Translations under genes and position numbers: made by a program
The notes under the pieces: generated by a model
Told to the model about the DNA's origin: nothing
The model's input: only the letters and a program-made list of their open reading frames with translations
The model's database searches: none
Assembly (NCBI GenBank): GCA_017613595.1
Contig: JAGADM010000041.1
Span: 1-11,223, forward strand
From: Lachnospiraceae bacterium
GTDB lineage: Bacteria > Bacillota_A > Clostridia > Lachnospirales > Lachnospiraceae
Length of the DNA stretch: 11,223 bases
Reading direction: 5' to 3'
Shown here: positions 1 to 6,617 of the stretch, one piece after another
How the letters are laid out: every line of letters starts with the position of its first letter
How positions within the stretch are numbered: position 1 is the stretch's first letter

Positions 1-1737
1 ATCGTCGGCATCGGTATACTTATCCTTATCCGGAACCATCTCGGCTATTACGGAATGCTCGAGTTCGTTATCCTCGATGTTGTGCATTTCGTTAATGAAG
101 TTATCGAGAATATCCTCATTGGAGGAAGCGAGAGAGTCCTCAACCGTTTCGGCGGGAGCGGAAACGGATTCCTTACGGAAGTTGGTAAGGAATGCAGCGT
201 AAGCGTCGTCTTCCTCTTCCTCGGGCTCTTCAATTTCTTCCTCGTCCTGTTCAAGCGTAATTACGGATGCGGCATCCACGATATCCTTGGAGTCGAGTTC
301 TTCATCCTTAATCGGCTCAACTTCAACGAAAATCGGCTCGGAAGCGGTCGGGTCGTAGGCTTCCTCTTCGGGAAGATAGGCATCGGACATATCCGGCTCG
401 AAATCCGGGTCGGAAGAGTAGAAGTCTTCTTCCTTGGGCTCCGAAACCTCAGCAGGAGCAACGGATGAAGTGCGCGGAGCGGAAGAGAAGAATGGATCGG
501 ACGGACGGTTCTCCACCGGGTCCTCACCGGGTGCTACTTCAAAACGGCTTCCGGCAAATGTCTGCGGACGTTCCTCTACGGGATCCTGATAGGTGCCACG
601 CTTCGGCGCAGGTTGTGCGGGATTGTTGAACAGATCCAGCAGATCTTTATTCTTAACGTCTTCCTTCTGGTTCTTAAACTGACCGAAACCGGAACCGGCC
701 GTCATCGGAGCATTGCTTCTTGCGGCAGGCTTCTGCTCAAAGAGCTGTTTCAATGCTTCGGAAGAAGGAGAAGAGGTCTCCGTCTTGAAGGATTTCTCCT
801 CGGCGGACTTACGGCGTTCAGCAAGAATCCGCTCGGATTCGGCTTTGCGCTCGGCAACGATACGTTCTGCTTCTGCCTTTCTTTCCGCGGCAATGCGTTC
901 GGACTCGGAAGCTTTCTTAGCAGCTTCCTCAGCAAGGCGCTCCGCTTCGGCAGCGCGTCTTTCGGCCTCAGCGCGTCTTGCTTCGTCGGCCTTACGGGCT
1001 TCTTCGGCAAGCCGCTTTGCTTCGGCTTCTGCGGCAAGGCGTTCTTCCTCAGCCTTCTTAGCGGCCTCGGCAGCAGCCTTTTCTTCCTCGGCTTTCCGCT
1101 TCGCGCGGCGTTCTTCTTCAGCAGCCTTACGGCGCTCCTCAAGCGCGCGCATCTTTTCTTCTTCGGCTTTCTTCTTCTCGTCGGCTCTGCGTTTCTCCTC
1201 AAGAGCCTTGCGCTCGGCTTCCTCACGGGCCTTGCGGGCTTCTTCGGCAGCTTTCTTCTTGGCTTCCGCGGCGAGACGGCGTTCCTCGGCCTTACGGGCC
1301 TGCTCCGCCTTATGCTGCTCCTCGGCTTTGCGCGCTAATTCGGCAAGACGTTCTTCCTCGGCCTTCTTCGCCTCGGCTGCCTTGCGTTCTTCTTCCTCTT
1401 TGGCTTTCTTTATGGCTTCCGCATTCGGAACGGCATCGTAGCCTTTCTTCTTACGGGTCTCATTTACACAGTACTCGGAGAACAGCTTCGGACCTTTCTT
1501 CTGGTCCTTCTTGCTTACGAAAATCTTGTAAGCATTCTCTCTCTGCGAAAACTCGTAAGCGCAGGAGATACCCTGTTCCTCGGCAAACTTAATAAACCCC
1601 TGTGCAGCATCCTCTTTCTGCAGGGAAAACATCGGAATCTTTACGTCTCCGGCATCTTCCTGTAACGGAACGTTACAATCCGGGCAGATGGTTACGGAGA
1701 AACCGTATTGTTTTTTACACATCGGACAAAAAGCCAT
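1..1737 (-). CDS. Zinc-ribbon, long helical-rod and acidic-tail protein (3'-truncated by window edge)
   Basis: The reading frame is open for 579 codons from the ATG at 1737 to the window edge, so the C-terminus is missing. The start is supported by GGAGGAGG (1745-1752) 7 nt upstream. Residues 1-21 form a zinc ribbon, C4-x2-C7-x10-C18-x2-C21. Residues about 30-90 look like a small folded domain, loosely similar to DUF2007-type domains that follow such ribbons (inference). Residues about 106-312 are an uninterrupted Ala/Glu/Lys/Arg-rich helix or coiled coil containing three exact-length 11-residue repeats (279-311). Residues about 313-540 are Pro/Ser-rich and then strongly Asp/Glu-rich, probably disordered. 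I see no signal peptide or membrane segment in the visible part, so it is probably cytoplasmic. I do not recognise a named gene. The rod could act as a spacer or scaffold. Coding on this strand is certain; function is unknown. Confidence 0.85.
   Translation of the reverse strand, partial: MAFCPMCKKQYGFSVTICPDCNVPLQEDAGDVKIPMFSLQKEDAAQGFIKFAEEQGISCAYEFSQRENAYKIFVSKKDQKKGPKLFSEYCVNETRKKKGYDAVPNAEAIKKAKEEEERKAAEAKKAEEERLAELARKAEEQHKAEQARKAEERRLAAEAKKKAAEEARKAREEAERKALEEKRRADEKKKAEEEKMRALEERRKAAEEERRAKRKAEEEKAAAEAAKKAEEERLAAEAEAKRLAEEARKADEARRAEAERRAAEAERLAEEAAKKASESERIAAERKAEAERIVAERKAESERILAERRKSAEEKSFKTETSSPSSEALKQLFEQKPAARSNAPMTAGSGFGQFKNQKEDVKNKDLLDLFNNPAQPAPKRGTYQDPVEERPQTFAGSRFEVAPGEDPVENRPSDPFFSSAPRTSSVAPAEVSEPKEEDFYSSDPDFEPDMSDAYLPEEEAYDPTASEPIFVEVEPIKDEELDSKDIVDAASVITLEQDEEEIEEPEEEEDDAYAAFLTNFRKESVSAPAETVEDSLASSNEDILDNFINEMHNIEDNELEHSVIAEMVPDKDKYTDADD
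805..903 (-). repeat. Three tandem 33-nt units encoding 11-residue helical repeats
   Basis: Within the helical rod of the zinc-ribbon protein, residues 279-311 read as three consecutive 11-residue units of the form [SA]-E-R-I-x-A-E-R-[KR]-[AK]-[ES]. The DNA units (871-903, 838-870, 805-837) share the amino-acid pattern but use different synonymous codons, so the repeat is old or maintained by selection on protein. An 11-residue period suits a right-handed or nearly straight coiled coil. Confidence 0.75.
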
Positions 1738-1788
1738 ATGCAAACCTCCTCCAAAACGAAATCCGATTGATTTTTTCAATACTTTTTA

Positions 1789-1817
1789 ATTATACTATCT
1801 TTTTTCAGTTATTTCAA
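1789..1817 (-). promoter_or_regulatory. Sigma-A-type promoter of the helical-rod protein gene
   Basis: On the minus strand, TTGAAA (1812-1817) is followed after exactly 17 bp by a perfect TATAAT (1789-1794). Transcription would begin near 1782, giving a leader of about 45 nt that carries the GGAGGAGG site. This makes the gene independent of the upstream zinc-ribbon gene, which ends at 1840. Confidence 0.75.
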
Positions 1818-1839
1818 GGAAAATGCATCGCGTAAAATG

Positions 1840-2472
1840 CTATTTTTCAATTATTCTTGAGTCTAGGAAATCGTCCACAGTATGCTCCAAAAGAGCGGCG
1901 GAAAGCGTCGGAAACTGCTGCTTGGTCTGTTCGCGGATATAATCGGCAAGCAACAGGTCCTTTTCCTCATCGCTCAGGGCACTATCGGGTTCGCTCTCCG
2001 TGAGTTCATTAAGAGCATTCTGAAGCACTTCCTCGGTAAGGTTTTCCTTCTGCCACGAGGCAATGTCTTTCAGCAACTGTTCTTCTTTATCAACGGCTTC
2101 CTTCATCTTACCCATATGCGCAAGAGTATGAATCCCGTACACAATCATGGCAAGGAAGAGAAGACCCATCAGAACAATAAACGGCTTCTCCAAAAAGAAA
2201 GGAATAATATCGGTAAACGCCAAAACGGCAACCACCAGTCCGATAATTCCCATAACGAGAAATGTGACGCCGCTCGAATACGTATCCTGCGCCTTAAAGG
2301 AAGCAGAGGTGTATTCAAGGTTTTCTTCCGCATGAAAACGTTCGACGTAAAGGTCCTGTTCCGATTCTTCTTTCGGGCTTTCTTCGGGAAGCTCCGGAAC
2401 AAGCGCCGCGCCGCAATCCGCGCAGACGGTGATTTCCGGTTCATATTCGGTTTTACAGTTCGGGCAATACAT
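1840..2472 (-). CDS. Zinc-ribbon membrane protein with two transmembrane helices, 210 aa
   Basis: The N-terminus is a zinc ribbon, C3-x2-C6-x10-C17-x2-C20, of the kind common at the start of small uncharacterised Clostridia membrane proteins. An acidic linker (about 28-66) follows, then two hydrophobic helices (about 68-90 and 94-116) separated by only a few residues, which form a hairpin that would place both ends on the same, probably cytoplasmic, side. The C-terminal half (about 120-210) is charged and predicted helical. The chosen ATG has an AGGAG site (2479-2483) 6 nt upstream. A longer frame from 2550 would run through the promoter and is rejected. The gene is divergent from the radical SAM operon and shares its ribbon type with the next minus-strand gene, but the rest is unrelated. 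Function is not known; a sensor or signalling role would be a guess. Confidence 0.85.
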   Translation of the reverse strand: MYCPNCKTEYEPEITVCADCGAALVPELPEESPKEESEQDLYVERFHAEENLEYTSASFKAQDTYSSGVTFLVMGIIGLVVAVLAFTDIIPFFLEKPFIVLMGLLFLAMIVYGIHTLAHMGKMKEAVDKEEQLLKDIASWQKENLTEEVLQNALNELTESEPDSALSDEEKDLLLADYIREQTKQQFPTLSAALLEHTVDDFLDSRIIEK

Positions 2473-2509
2473 AAATGTCTCCTTTGCCGTATTCAGTCTC
2501 GTACCGTTC

Positions 2510-2538
2510 ATTATATCGTGAAAACGGATTGCTTTCAA
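2510..2538 (-). promoter_or_regulatory. Sigma-A-type promoter of the two-helix zinc-ribbon gene
   Basis: The minus strand carries TTGAAA (2533-2538), a 17-bp spacer and a perfect TATAAT (2510-2515). Predicted transcription starts near 2503, about 30 nt before the ATG at 2472. Because the upstream in-frame ATG at 2550 lies outside the transcript, this promoter decides the start codon. The architecture is the same as that of the promoter at 1789-1817. Confidence 0.75.
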
Positions 2539-2547
2539 TTGTTTTTG

Positions 2548-2577
2548 CATTTTTCGCTATGGAAATAGCGAAAAATG
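2548..2577. repeat. Perfect 13-bp inverted repeat with 4-nt GGAA centre; candidate operator
   Basis: The left arm CATTTTTCGCTAT (2548-2560) and right arm ATAGCGAAAAATG (2565-2577) are exact reverse complements around GGAA (2561-2564). It lies 10 bp upstream of the -35 box of the minus-strand promoter and overlaps the probable -35 region of the divergent operon. No T-run follows in either direction, so a terminator is unlikely. A regulator binding site controlling one or both divergent units fits best, but the binding protein is unknown. A hairpin in a longer transcript is an alternative. Confidence 0.55.
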
Positions 2578-2595
2578 TGATATTCTAAATATATT
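2558..2595 (+). promoter_or_regulatory. Probable promoter region of the radical SAM / rng operon
   Basis: A promoter is expected here because the operon begins at 2618 and the region is divergent. Two weak arrangements are visible: TATTCT (2581-2586) with TATGGA 17 bp upstream (2558-2563), or TATATT (2590-2595) with TAGCGA 18 bp upstream (2566-2571). Both -35 candidates fall in the inverted repeat, which suits repression by a dyad-binding protein. Neither is close to consensus. Confidence 0.35.
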
Positions 2596-2617
2596 AACCG
2601 GAAAGGAATCCGAACGT

Positions 2618-4534
2618 ATGCGAAAACCGTTTCTTCCTGATGACGTACTGCTTGCCGTGGAGAAGCCTGCGCGCTATACCGGCGGCGAAGTGAATATGGT
2701 GGTGAAGGATCCTGCCGCGTGTGATATCCGGTTCTGCATGTGCTTCCCGGATGTCTATGAGGTCGGCATGTCCCATCTCGGCATTCAGATTTTATATGAT
2801 ATGTTTAACCGTCGCCCGGACACGTACTGTGAGCGGGTGTATTCGCCGTGGGTGGATCTCGATAAGATTATGCGGGAGAAGAAGATTCCGCTGTTCTCGC
2901 TTGAGACGCAGACGCCCATTAAAGAGTTTGATTTTCTCGGAATTACGCTCCAGTACGAGATGTGCTATACGAACATTCTGCAGGTGCTTGACCTTTCGGG
3001 CATTCCGCTTCATGCGACGGAGCGAGGCGAGGACGATCCGATTGTTGTCGGCGGCGGTCCCTGTTCGTATAACCCGGAGCCGATTGCGGACTTCTTCGAT
3101 TTCTTCTATATCGGCGAGGGCGAGACAAGTTACGATGACGTTCTGGACCTCTATAAGGAAAACAAAAAGCAGGGCGGAACAAGAGCGGAGTATCTTCGGA
3201 AGCTGTCGCACATTCCCGGAATGTACGTGCCTTCGCTTTATGACGTAACCTACAACGAGGACGGTACGATTGCAGACTTTTCGCCTAAGTATGACGACGT
3301 GCCGAAGACCGTTCAGAAGCAGGTTGTTACCGATTTGAGCAATACCGTATACCCCGAGAAGCCGGTTGTGCCGTTCCTTCAGGTAATTCAGGACCGCGTG
3401 ACGCTTGAAATCCAGCGAGGCTGCATCCGCGGCTGCCGTTTCTGCCAGGCGGGAATGATTTACCGCCCGATTCGCGAGCGGAACGTTGAATGGCTGAAGA
3501 ATATGGCCGATAAGATGCTTCAGTCGACCGGACACGAGGAGATTACGCTAAGTTCCCTCAGTTCGAGCGATTATTCGTGCCTGAAGGACCTTGTATATTA
3601 TCTGATTGACAATTATAAAGACCGGTATGTGAATGTTGCGCTTCCTTCTCTTCGAATCGACGCGTTTTCGCTCGATGTCATGAAGAAGGTGCAGGATGTG
3701 AACAAGTCGAGTATCACATTTGCCCCCGAAGCAGGAACGCAGCGCATGCGTAACGTGATTAACAAGGGGTTGACCGTTGAAGACATTCTCGGCGGCGCCG
3801 GCAAAGCGTTCCGCGGCGGCTGGAACAAGGTAAAACTGTACTTTATGCTCGGTCTTCCGGGCGAACGCGATGAGGACGCGGTCGGAATCGCGGAGCTTGC
3901 CGAGCAGATTACTGAGGAGTATTACCGGATTCCGAAAGAAGAGCGTCACGGCAAGGTTTCCGTGACCGTGAGTACGTCGTACTTTATTCCGAAGCCTTTC
4001 ACACCGTTCCAGTGGGCGCGGATGGCCACGAAGGACGAATTCCTTTCGCATCAGCGGCTTGTTAAGAGCTCGATTCAGGAGCAGTTAAATCATAAGAGCA
4101 TTTCCTACCAGTGGCACGATTCGGATACGAGCGTGATGGAAGGCATCTTCGCGAGAGGCGACCGGAAACTCTGTGCCGTAATTGAGGAAGCCTATAAGGC
4201 CGGCTGCATCTATGACGCCTGGACCGAATACTTCAGGTTCGATGTCTGGAAGGAAATCATGGACCGGCACGGAATCACGATTGAGTTTTATAATACGAGA
4301 GAACGCGGCAAGGACGAAATCCTGCCCTGGGATTTCATTGACATCGGTGTTTCGAAGAAGTTCCTGTGGCGCGAATACGAGCGCTCGCAGCGGGCCGAAA
4401 TCACGCCGAACTGCCGCCGCAAATGTTCCGGCTGCGGCGCGGCCAAATTCGGCTGCGGCGTCTGCGTTGAGCCGCGTGATGAGAACGGAACGAGTCTTTG
4501 CTATGACGGGATGGATACGGGGGTGAACGGATGA
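2618..4534 (+). CDS. B12-binding-type radical SAM protein, TIGR03960-like, 638 aa
   Basis: The N-terminal about 230 residues resemble the cobalamin-binding-type Rossmann domain of this family, with the motifs FPDVYEVGMSHLG and VVGGGPCSYNPEPIADF. The radical SAM core (about 255-480) carries C269-x3-C273-x2-C276 for the 4Fe-4S cluster that cleaves S-adenosylmethionine, followed by the characteristic ITLSSLSSSDYS stretch. The C-terminus has a second cysteine group, C599-x3-C603-x2-C606 and C613-x2-C616, which may bind an auxiliary cluster or metal. An AAAGGA site (2602-2607) lies 10 nt before the ATG. The stop overlaps the next start as ATGA. From the family as I know it, members occur next to, or fused to, the radical-SAM-linked protein found here. 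The reaction is not known to me. The RNase and L21 neighbours suggest an RNA- or ribosome-related substrate (inference). Cytoplasmic; family assignment is confident. Confidence 0.92.
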   Translation: MRKPFLPDDVLLAVEKPARYTGGEVNMVVKDPAACDIRFCMCFPDVYEVGMSHLGIQILYDMFNRRPDTYCERVYSPWVDLDKIMREKKIPLFSLETQTPIKEFDFLGITLQYEMCYTNILQVLDLSGIPLHATERGEDDPIVVGGGPCSYNPEPIADFFDFFYIGEGETSYDDVLDLYKENKKQGGTRAEYLRKLSHIPGMYVPSLYDVTYNEDGTIADFSPKYDDVPKTVQKQVVTDLSNTVYPEKPVVPFLQVIQDRVTLEIQRGCIRGCRFCQAGMIYRPIRERNVEWLKNMADKMLQSTGHEEITLSSLSSSDYSCLKDLVYYLIDNYKDRYVNVALPSLRIDAFSLDVMKKVQDVNKSSITFAPEAGTQRMRNVINKGLTVEDILGGAGKAFRGGWNKVKLYFMLGLPGERDEDAVGIAELAEQITEEYYRIPKEERHGKVSVTVSTSYFIPKPFTPFQWARMATKDEFLSHQRLVKSSIQEQLNHKSISYQWHDSDTSVMEGIFARGDRKLCAVIEEAYKAGCIYDAWTEYFRFDVWKEIMDRHGITIEFYNTRERGKDEILPWDFIDIGVSKKFLWREYERSQRAEITPNCRRKCSGCGAAKFGCGVCVEPRDENGTSLCYDGMDTGVNG

Positions 4535-5316
4535 GAGTACGTGTCAGATTTGCCAAATTCGGAAGTGCGCGCTTCTTAGGCCACCTCGACGTGATGCGGT
4601 ATTATCAGAAGGTATTCCGCCGCGCGGAGCTTCCGCTTATGTTCTCGGAAGGGTATCATCCGCATCCGATTCTTTCGTTTGCGCAGCCGCTTTCGCTTTC
4701 CTATACGAGCGACGGCGAGTATTTCGATATGGAACTCCGTGAGGAGATAGACGCGGAGTCGATTGCAGAAAGCCTTTCATCGGCCTGTAACCCGGAGATT
4801 CCCGCAAACCGCGTGACTATCTTACCTGACCACAAGCCGAATGCGAAGAAAGTGACCGGCATGTCGTTAATCACCGGTGCCGCCTATGCGATTTCCCTGC
4901 GGCAAATGCCATCGGATATTGCGGAAGTGCTTCAAAAATTCGCTTCTGAGAAGTCCTATACGGTCGAGAAGACAACGAAGAACGGCACGCGCGAATGCGA
5001 TCTCCGTGCCGGCGTGCACGGATTGGGGATACTGAAAGACGGCAGCATTGCCCGAATCTTTGATGACGGAACCTATTGCTTTACGGATGAGGATATGCTT
5101 CGCGGGGCAGAACATGCATCGCTTTATGACGGAACCGCAATCCTTGTATTGCTTGATGCGGGCAGCGAACGGAATATCCCCGCGGACGTGTTTCTTCAGG
5201 GGATTCTTTCGTATGCGGGAATTACCGAAGTCAGACAGGAGCGGACATTCCACCGGATGGATTTATTCGGGGATAAGGAAGATAAGAAGGTACCTTTATG
5301 GATGATCGAATCATAA
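4531..5316 (+). CDS. Radical-SAM-linked protein, TIGR03936 / DUF2344-like, 261 aa
   Basis: The N-terminal region has the hallmark of the family: FLGHLDVMRYYQ, then RRAELPLMFSEGYHPHP and a following SFAQPLSLSYTSDGEY, at residues about 15-65. In other genomes this domain is either fused to the C-terminus of the radical SAM protein or encoded directly beside it; here it is separate. The ATG overlaps the upstream stop (ATGA), and its own end overlaps the rng start by 19 nt, so the three genes are probably translated together and a complex with the radical SAM enzyme is likely (inference). The His/Asp/Arg-rich conserved motif could contact a nucleic acid or cofactor, but no biochemical role is known to me. 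No membrane segment or signal peptide is visible. Confidence 0.9.
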   Translation: MRVRVRFAKFGSARFLGHLDVMRYYQKVFRRAELPLMFSEGYHPHPILSFAQPLSLSYTSDGEYFDMELREEIDAESIAESLSSACNPEIPANRVTILPDHKPNAKKVTGMSLITGAAYAISLRQMPSDIAEVLQKFASEKSYTVEKTTKNGTRECDLRAGVHGLGILKDGSIARIFDDGTYCFTDEDMLRGAEHASLYDGTAILVLLDAGSERNIPADVFLQGILSYAGITEVRQERTFHRMDLFGDKEDKKVPLWMIES

Positions 5317-6491
5317 TCTGCCGAAAGGACGGGTTTCTGGTAACGGCTGTATTCCGCGGAAAGGAATGCATCCGTCTTTCGGTATGCAAGGCTTCCGAGG
5401 ATTTCCGTATCGGAAACATCTACATCGGGCGTGTGGCTTCGATTGTTCCGAATATGAACGCCTGCTTCGCGGATATCGGTACCGGGCAGAACGTACATGT
5501 GCCGCTTGAAAAGACCGAAGGAGCGCTAACCTCGCCTTCGCATGCGGATGGTAAGATTCATGTCGGAGACAGCATTCTTCTTCAGATTGACCGGCTTCCG
5601 TCGAAACAGAAGGCGGCATCTGCAACCGGAGCCGTATCATTGGTCGGTAACGCCGTGTGTCTACTGCAGGGAAGAAAGGGAATTTCGTTTTCTAAGAAAA
5701 TCGATGTGCCCGGCTTCCGGGAGGATATCAGAGCACTTTTTGAAGGAAAAACGGGGGACCGCTGCGGCGTGATGCTTCGGACCAATTCGGTTTCGTTCGA
5801 AAAGGAACGGATTCTTGCGGAATATGAGAAGCTTCGCAGCGATTATCAGGAGATTCTCAGAAGATTCGAATGCGGCGTTCCGGGTGCATGTCTGTACCGG
5901 GGACTTCCGGAATACATGACGATGTTCCGGGATGAGCATCTTTCCAATCTCGATGAAGTCGTTACGGACGATCCGGAAGTTTATTCGGAGATTCGTGAGT
6001 ACATGAAAGCGTTTCTGCCGGATTTTTCCGGTAAACTTCGGAAGTATGATTCCGAAAAGGTAAGTCTGTATCATCTGTATGACCTCGCAAAAGCCTTCGC
6101 AGATGCGCTTTCGCGAACCGTTTCGCTTCCGAGCGGCGGCAACCTCGTATTTGATAAAACCGAGGCAATGACTGTCGTTGACGTGAACAGCGGAAGAGGG
6201 TCGGCGCTTCGAAAGAAGAACGCGCTTCATGAGATGAATCTTGAAGCGGCAAGAGAACTTGCCCGCCAGATGCGGCTTCGAAGCCTTTCCGGGATGATAC
6301 TTTGTGATTTTATTTCGACGGACAGCTCCGATGATGCTGCGGATCTTCTTACAAAGCTTCGTGAATTTACGAAAGACGACCGGGACACCGATGTGGTGGA
6401 CATTACAAAGCTCGGAATCGTTGAAATCACAAGGCAGAAGAGGGATGTACCGCTTTACGAAACCGTTAAGAAACTCGACTTTACGCCTTAG
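5298..6491 (+). CDS. rng: Ribonuclease E/G family endoribonuclease, short form, 397 aa
   Basis: This is a single-strand-specific endoribonuclease of the RNase E/G type, expected to act in mRNA decay or rRNA processing in the cytoplasm. An S1-like RNA-binding domain (about 35-125) starts with GNIYIGRVASIVPNMNACFADIG. The catalytic region has D295 in VVDVNSGRG and D337 in LCDFIS, corresponding to the two metal-binding aspartates of RNase E (D303 and D346 in Escherichia coli). The protein ends soon after ITKLGIVEITRQKR and lacks the CPxC zinc-link and the following small domain of E. coli RNase E/G (RNase G is about 489 aa). Short forms may be normal in this lineage, and no frameshift is evident. 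The start lies inside the end of the previous gene, 19 nt from its stop. In many Firmicutes rplU comes next; here six membrane-protein genes intervene. Confidence 0.9.
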   Translation: MDDRIIICRKDGFLVTAVFRGKECIRLSVCKASEDFRIGNIYIGRVASIVPNMNACFADIGTGQNVHVPLEKTEGALTSPSHADGKIHVGDSILLQIDRLPSKQKAASATGAVSLVGNAVCLLQGRKGISFSKKIDVPGFREDIRALFEGKTGDRCGVMLRTNSVSFEKERILAEYEKLRSDYQEILRRFECGVPGACLYRGLPEYMTMFRDEHLSNLDEVVTDDPEVYSEIREYMKAFLPDFSGKLRKYDSEKVSLYHLYDLAKAFADALSRTVSLPSGGNLVFDKTEAMTVVDVNSGRGSALRKKNALHEMNLEAARELARQMRLRSLSGMILCDFISTDSSDDAADLLTKLREFTKDDRDTDVVDITKLGIVEITRQKRDVPLYETVKKLDFTP

Positions 6492-6536
6492 TATGTTAAG
6501 AGAATGTAAAACCTTATTAAGTAAAGGTAAATGATA

Positions 6537-6565
6537 TTGACATTTTGCGCAAGCTGTGATAGATT
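6537..6565 (+). promoter_or_regulatory. Promoter of the six-gene membrane-protein array
   Basis: A perfect TTGACA (6537-6542) is followed after 17 bp by TAGATT (6560-6565), with TGA directly before it, which is an extended -10 (TGn). Transcription would start near 6572, leaving a leader of about 45 nt. It lies in the 126-bp gap after rng. No convincing terminator precedes it, so read-through from the rng operon is also possible. Confidence 0.65.
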
Positions 6566-6617
6566 ACAAAAAATCGCAGTTTGCCGGGGGAATTCGTAAG
6601 GAAAGGAGGGCTTCAGA

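Noticed and set aside
805..903. CRISPR-like interpretation of the 33-nt periodicity
   Set aside because: The units are contiguous without spacers, vary at synonymous positions and encode an in-frame helical repeat.
55..1441. Long plus-strand open frames (55-468, 613-1338, 713-1441)
   Set aside because: They are antisense to the continuous 579-codon minus-strand gene, whose zinc ribbon, helical rod, ribosome binding site and promoter are convincing. The Ser/Ala/Arg- and Leu/Phe/Gly-rich translations are what the reverse strand of a Glu/Ala/Lys-rich repeat produces.
1821..1840. Possible terminator after the two-helix zinc-ribbon gene
   Set aside because: Only a 4-bp GCAT/ATGC stem with a large loop is present and no proper T-run follows on the minus strand.
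2473..2550. N-terminal extension of the two-helix zinc-ribbon protein to an ATG at 2550
   Set aside because: The extension overlaps a consensus promoter and lacks a ribosome binding site; the ATG at 2472 has one and gives a typical ribbon start.
2792..4051. Minus-strand frames opposite the radical SAM gene (for example 2792-3535 and 3548-4051)
   Set aside because: They are shadows of a clearly conserved coding gene on the other strand and have no recognisable product or supporting signals.
6304..6534. Plus-strand frame running past the end of rng
   Set aside because: It starts inside rng in another frame, has no ribosome binding site, and its translation resembles no protein I know.
6492..6536. 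Possible terminator after rng
   Set aside because: Only a weak ACCTT/AAGGT pairing (6511-6528) is visible, without a GC-rich stem or T-run.
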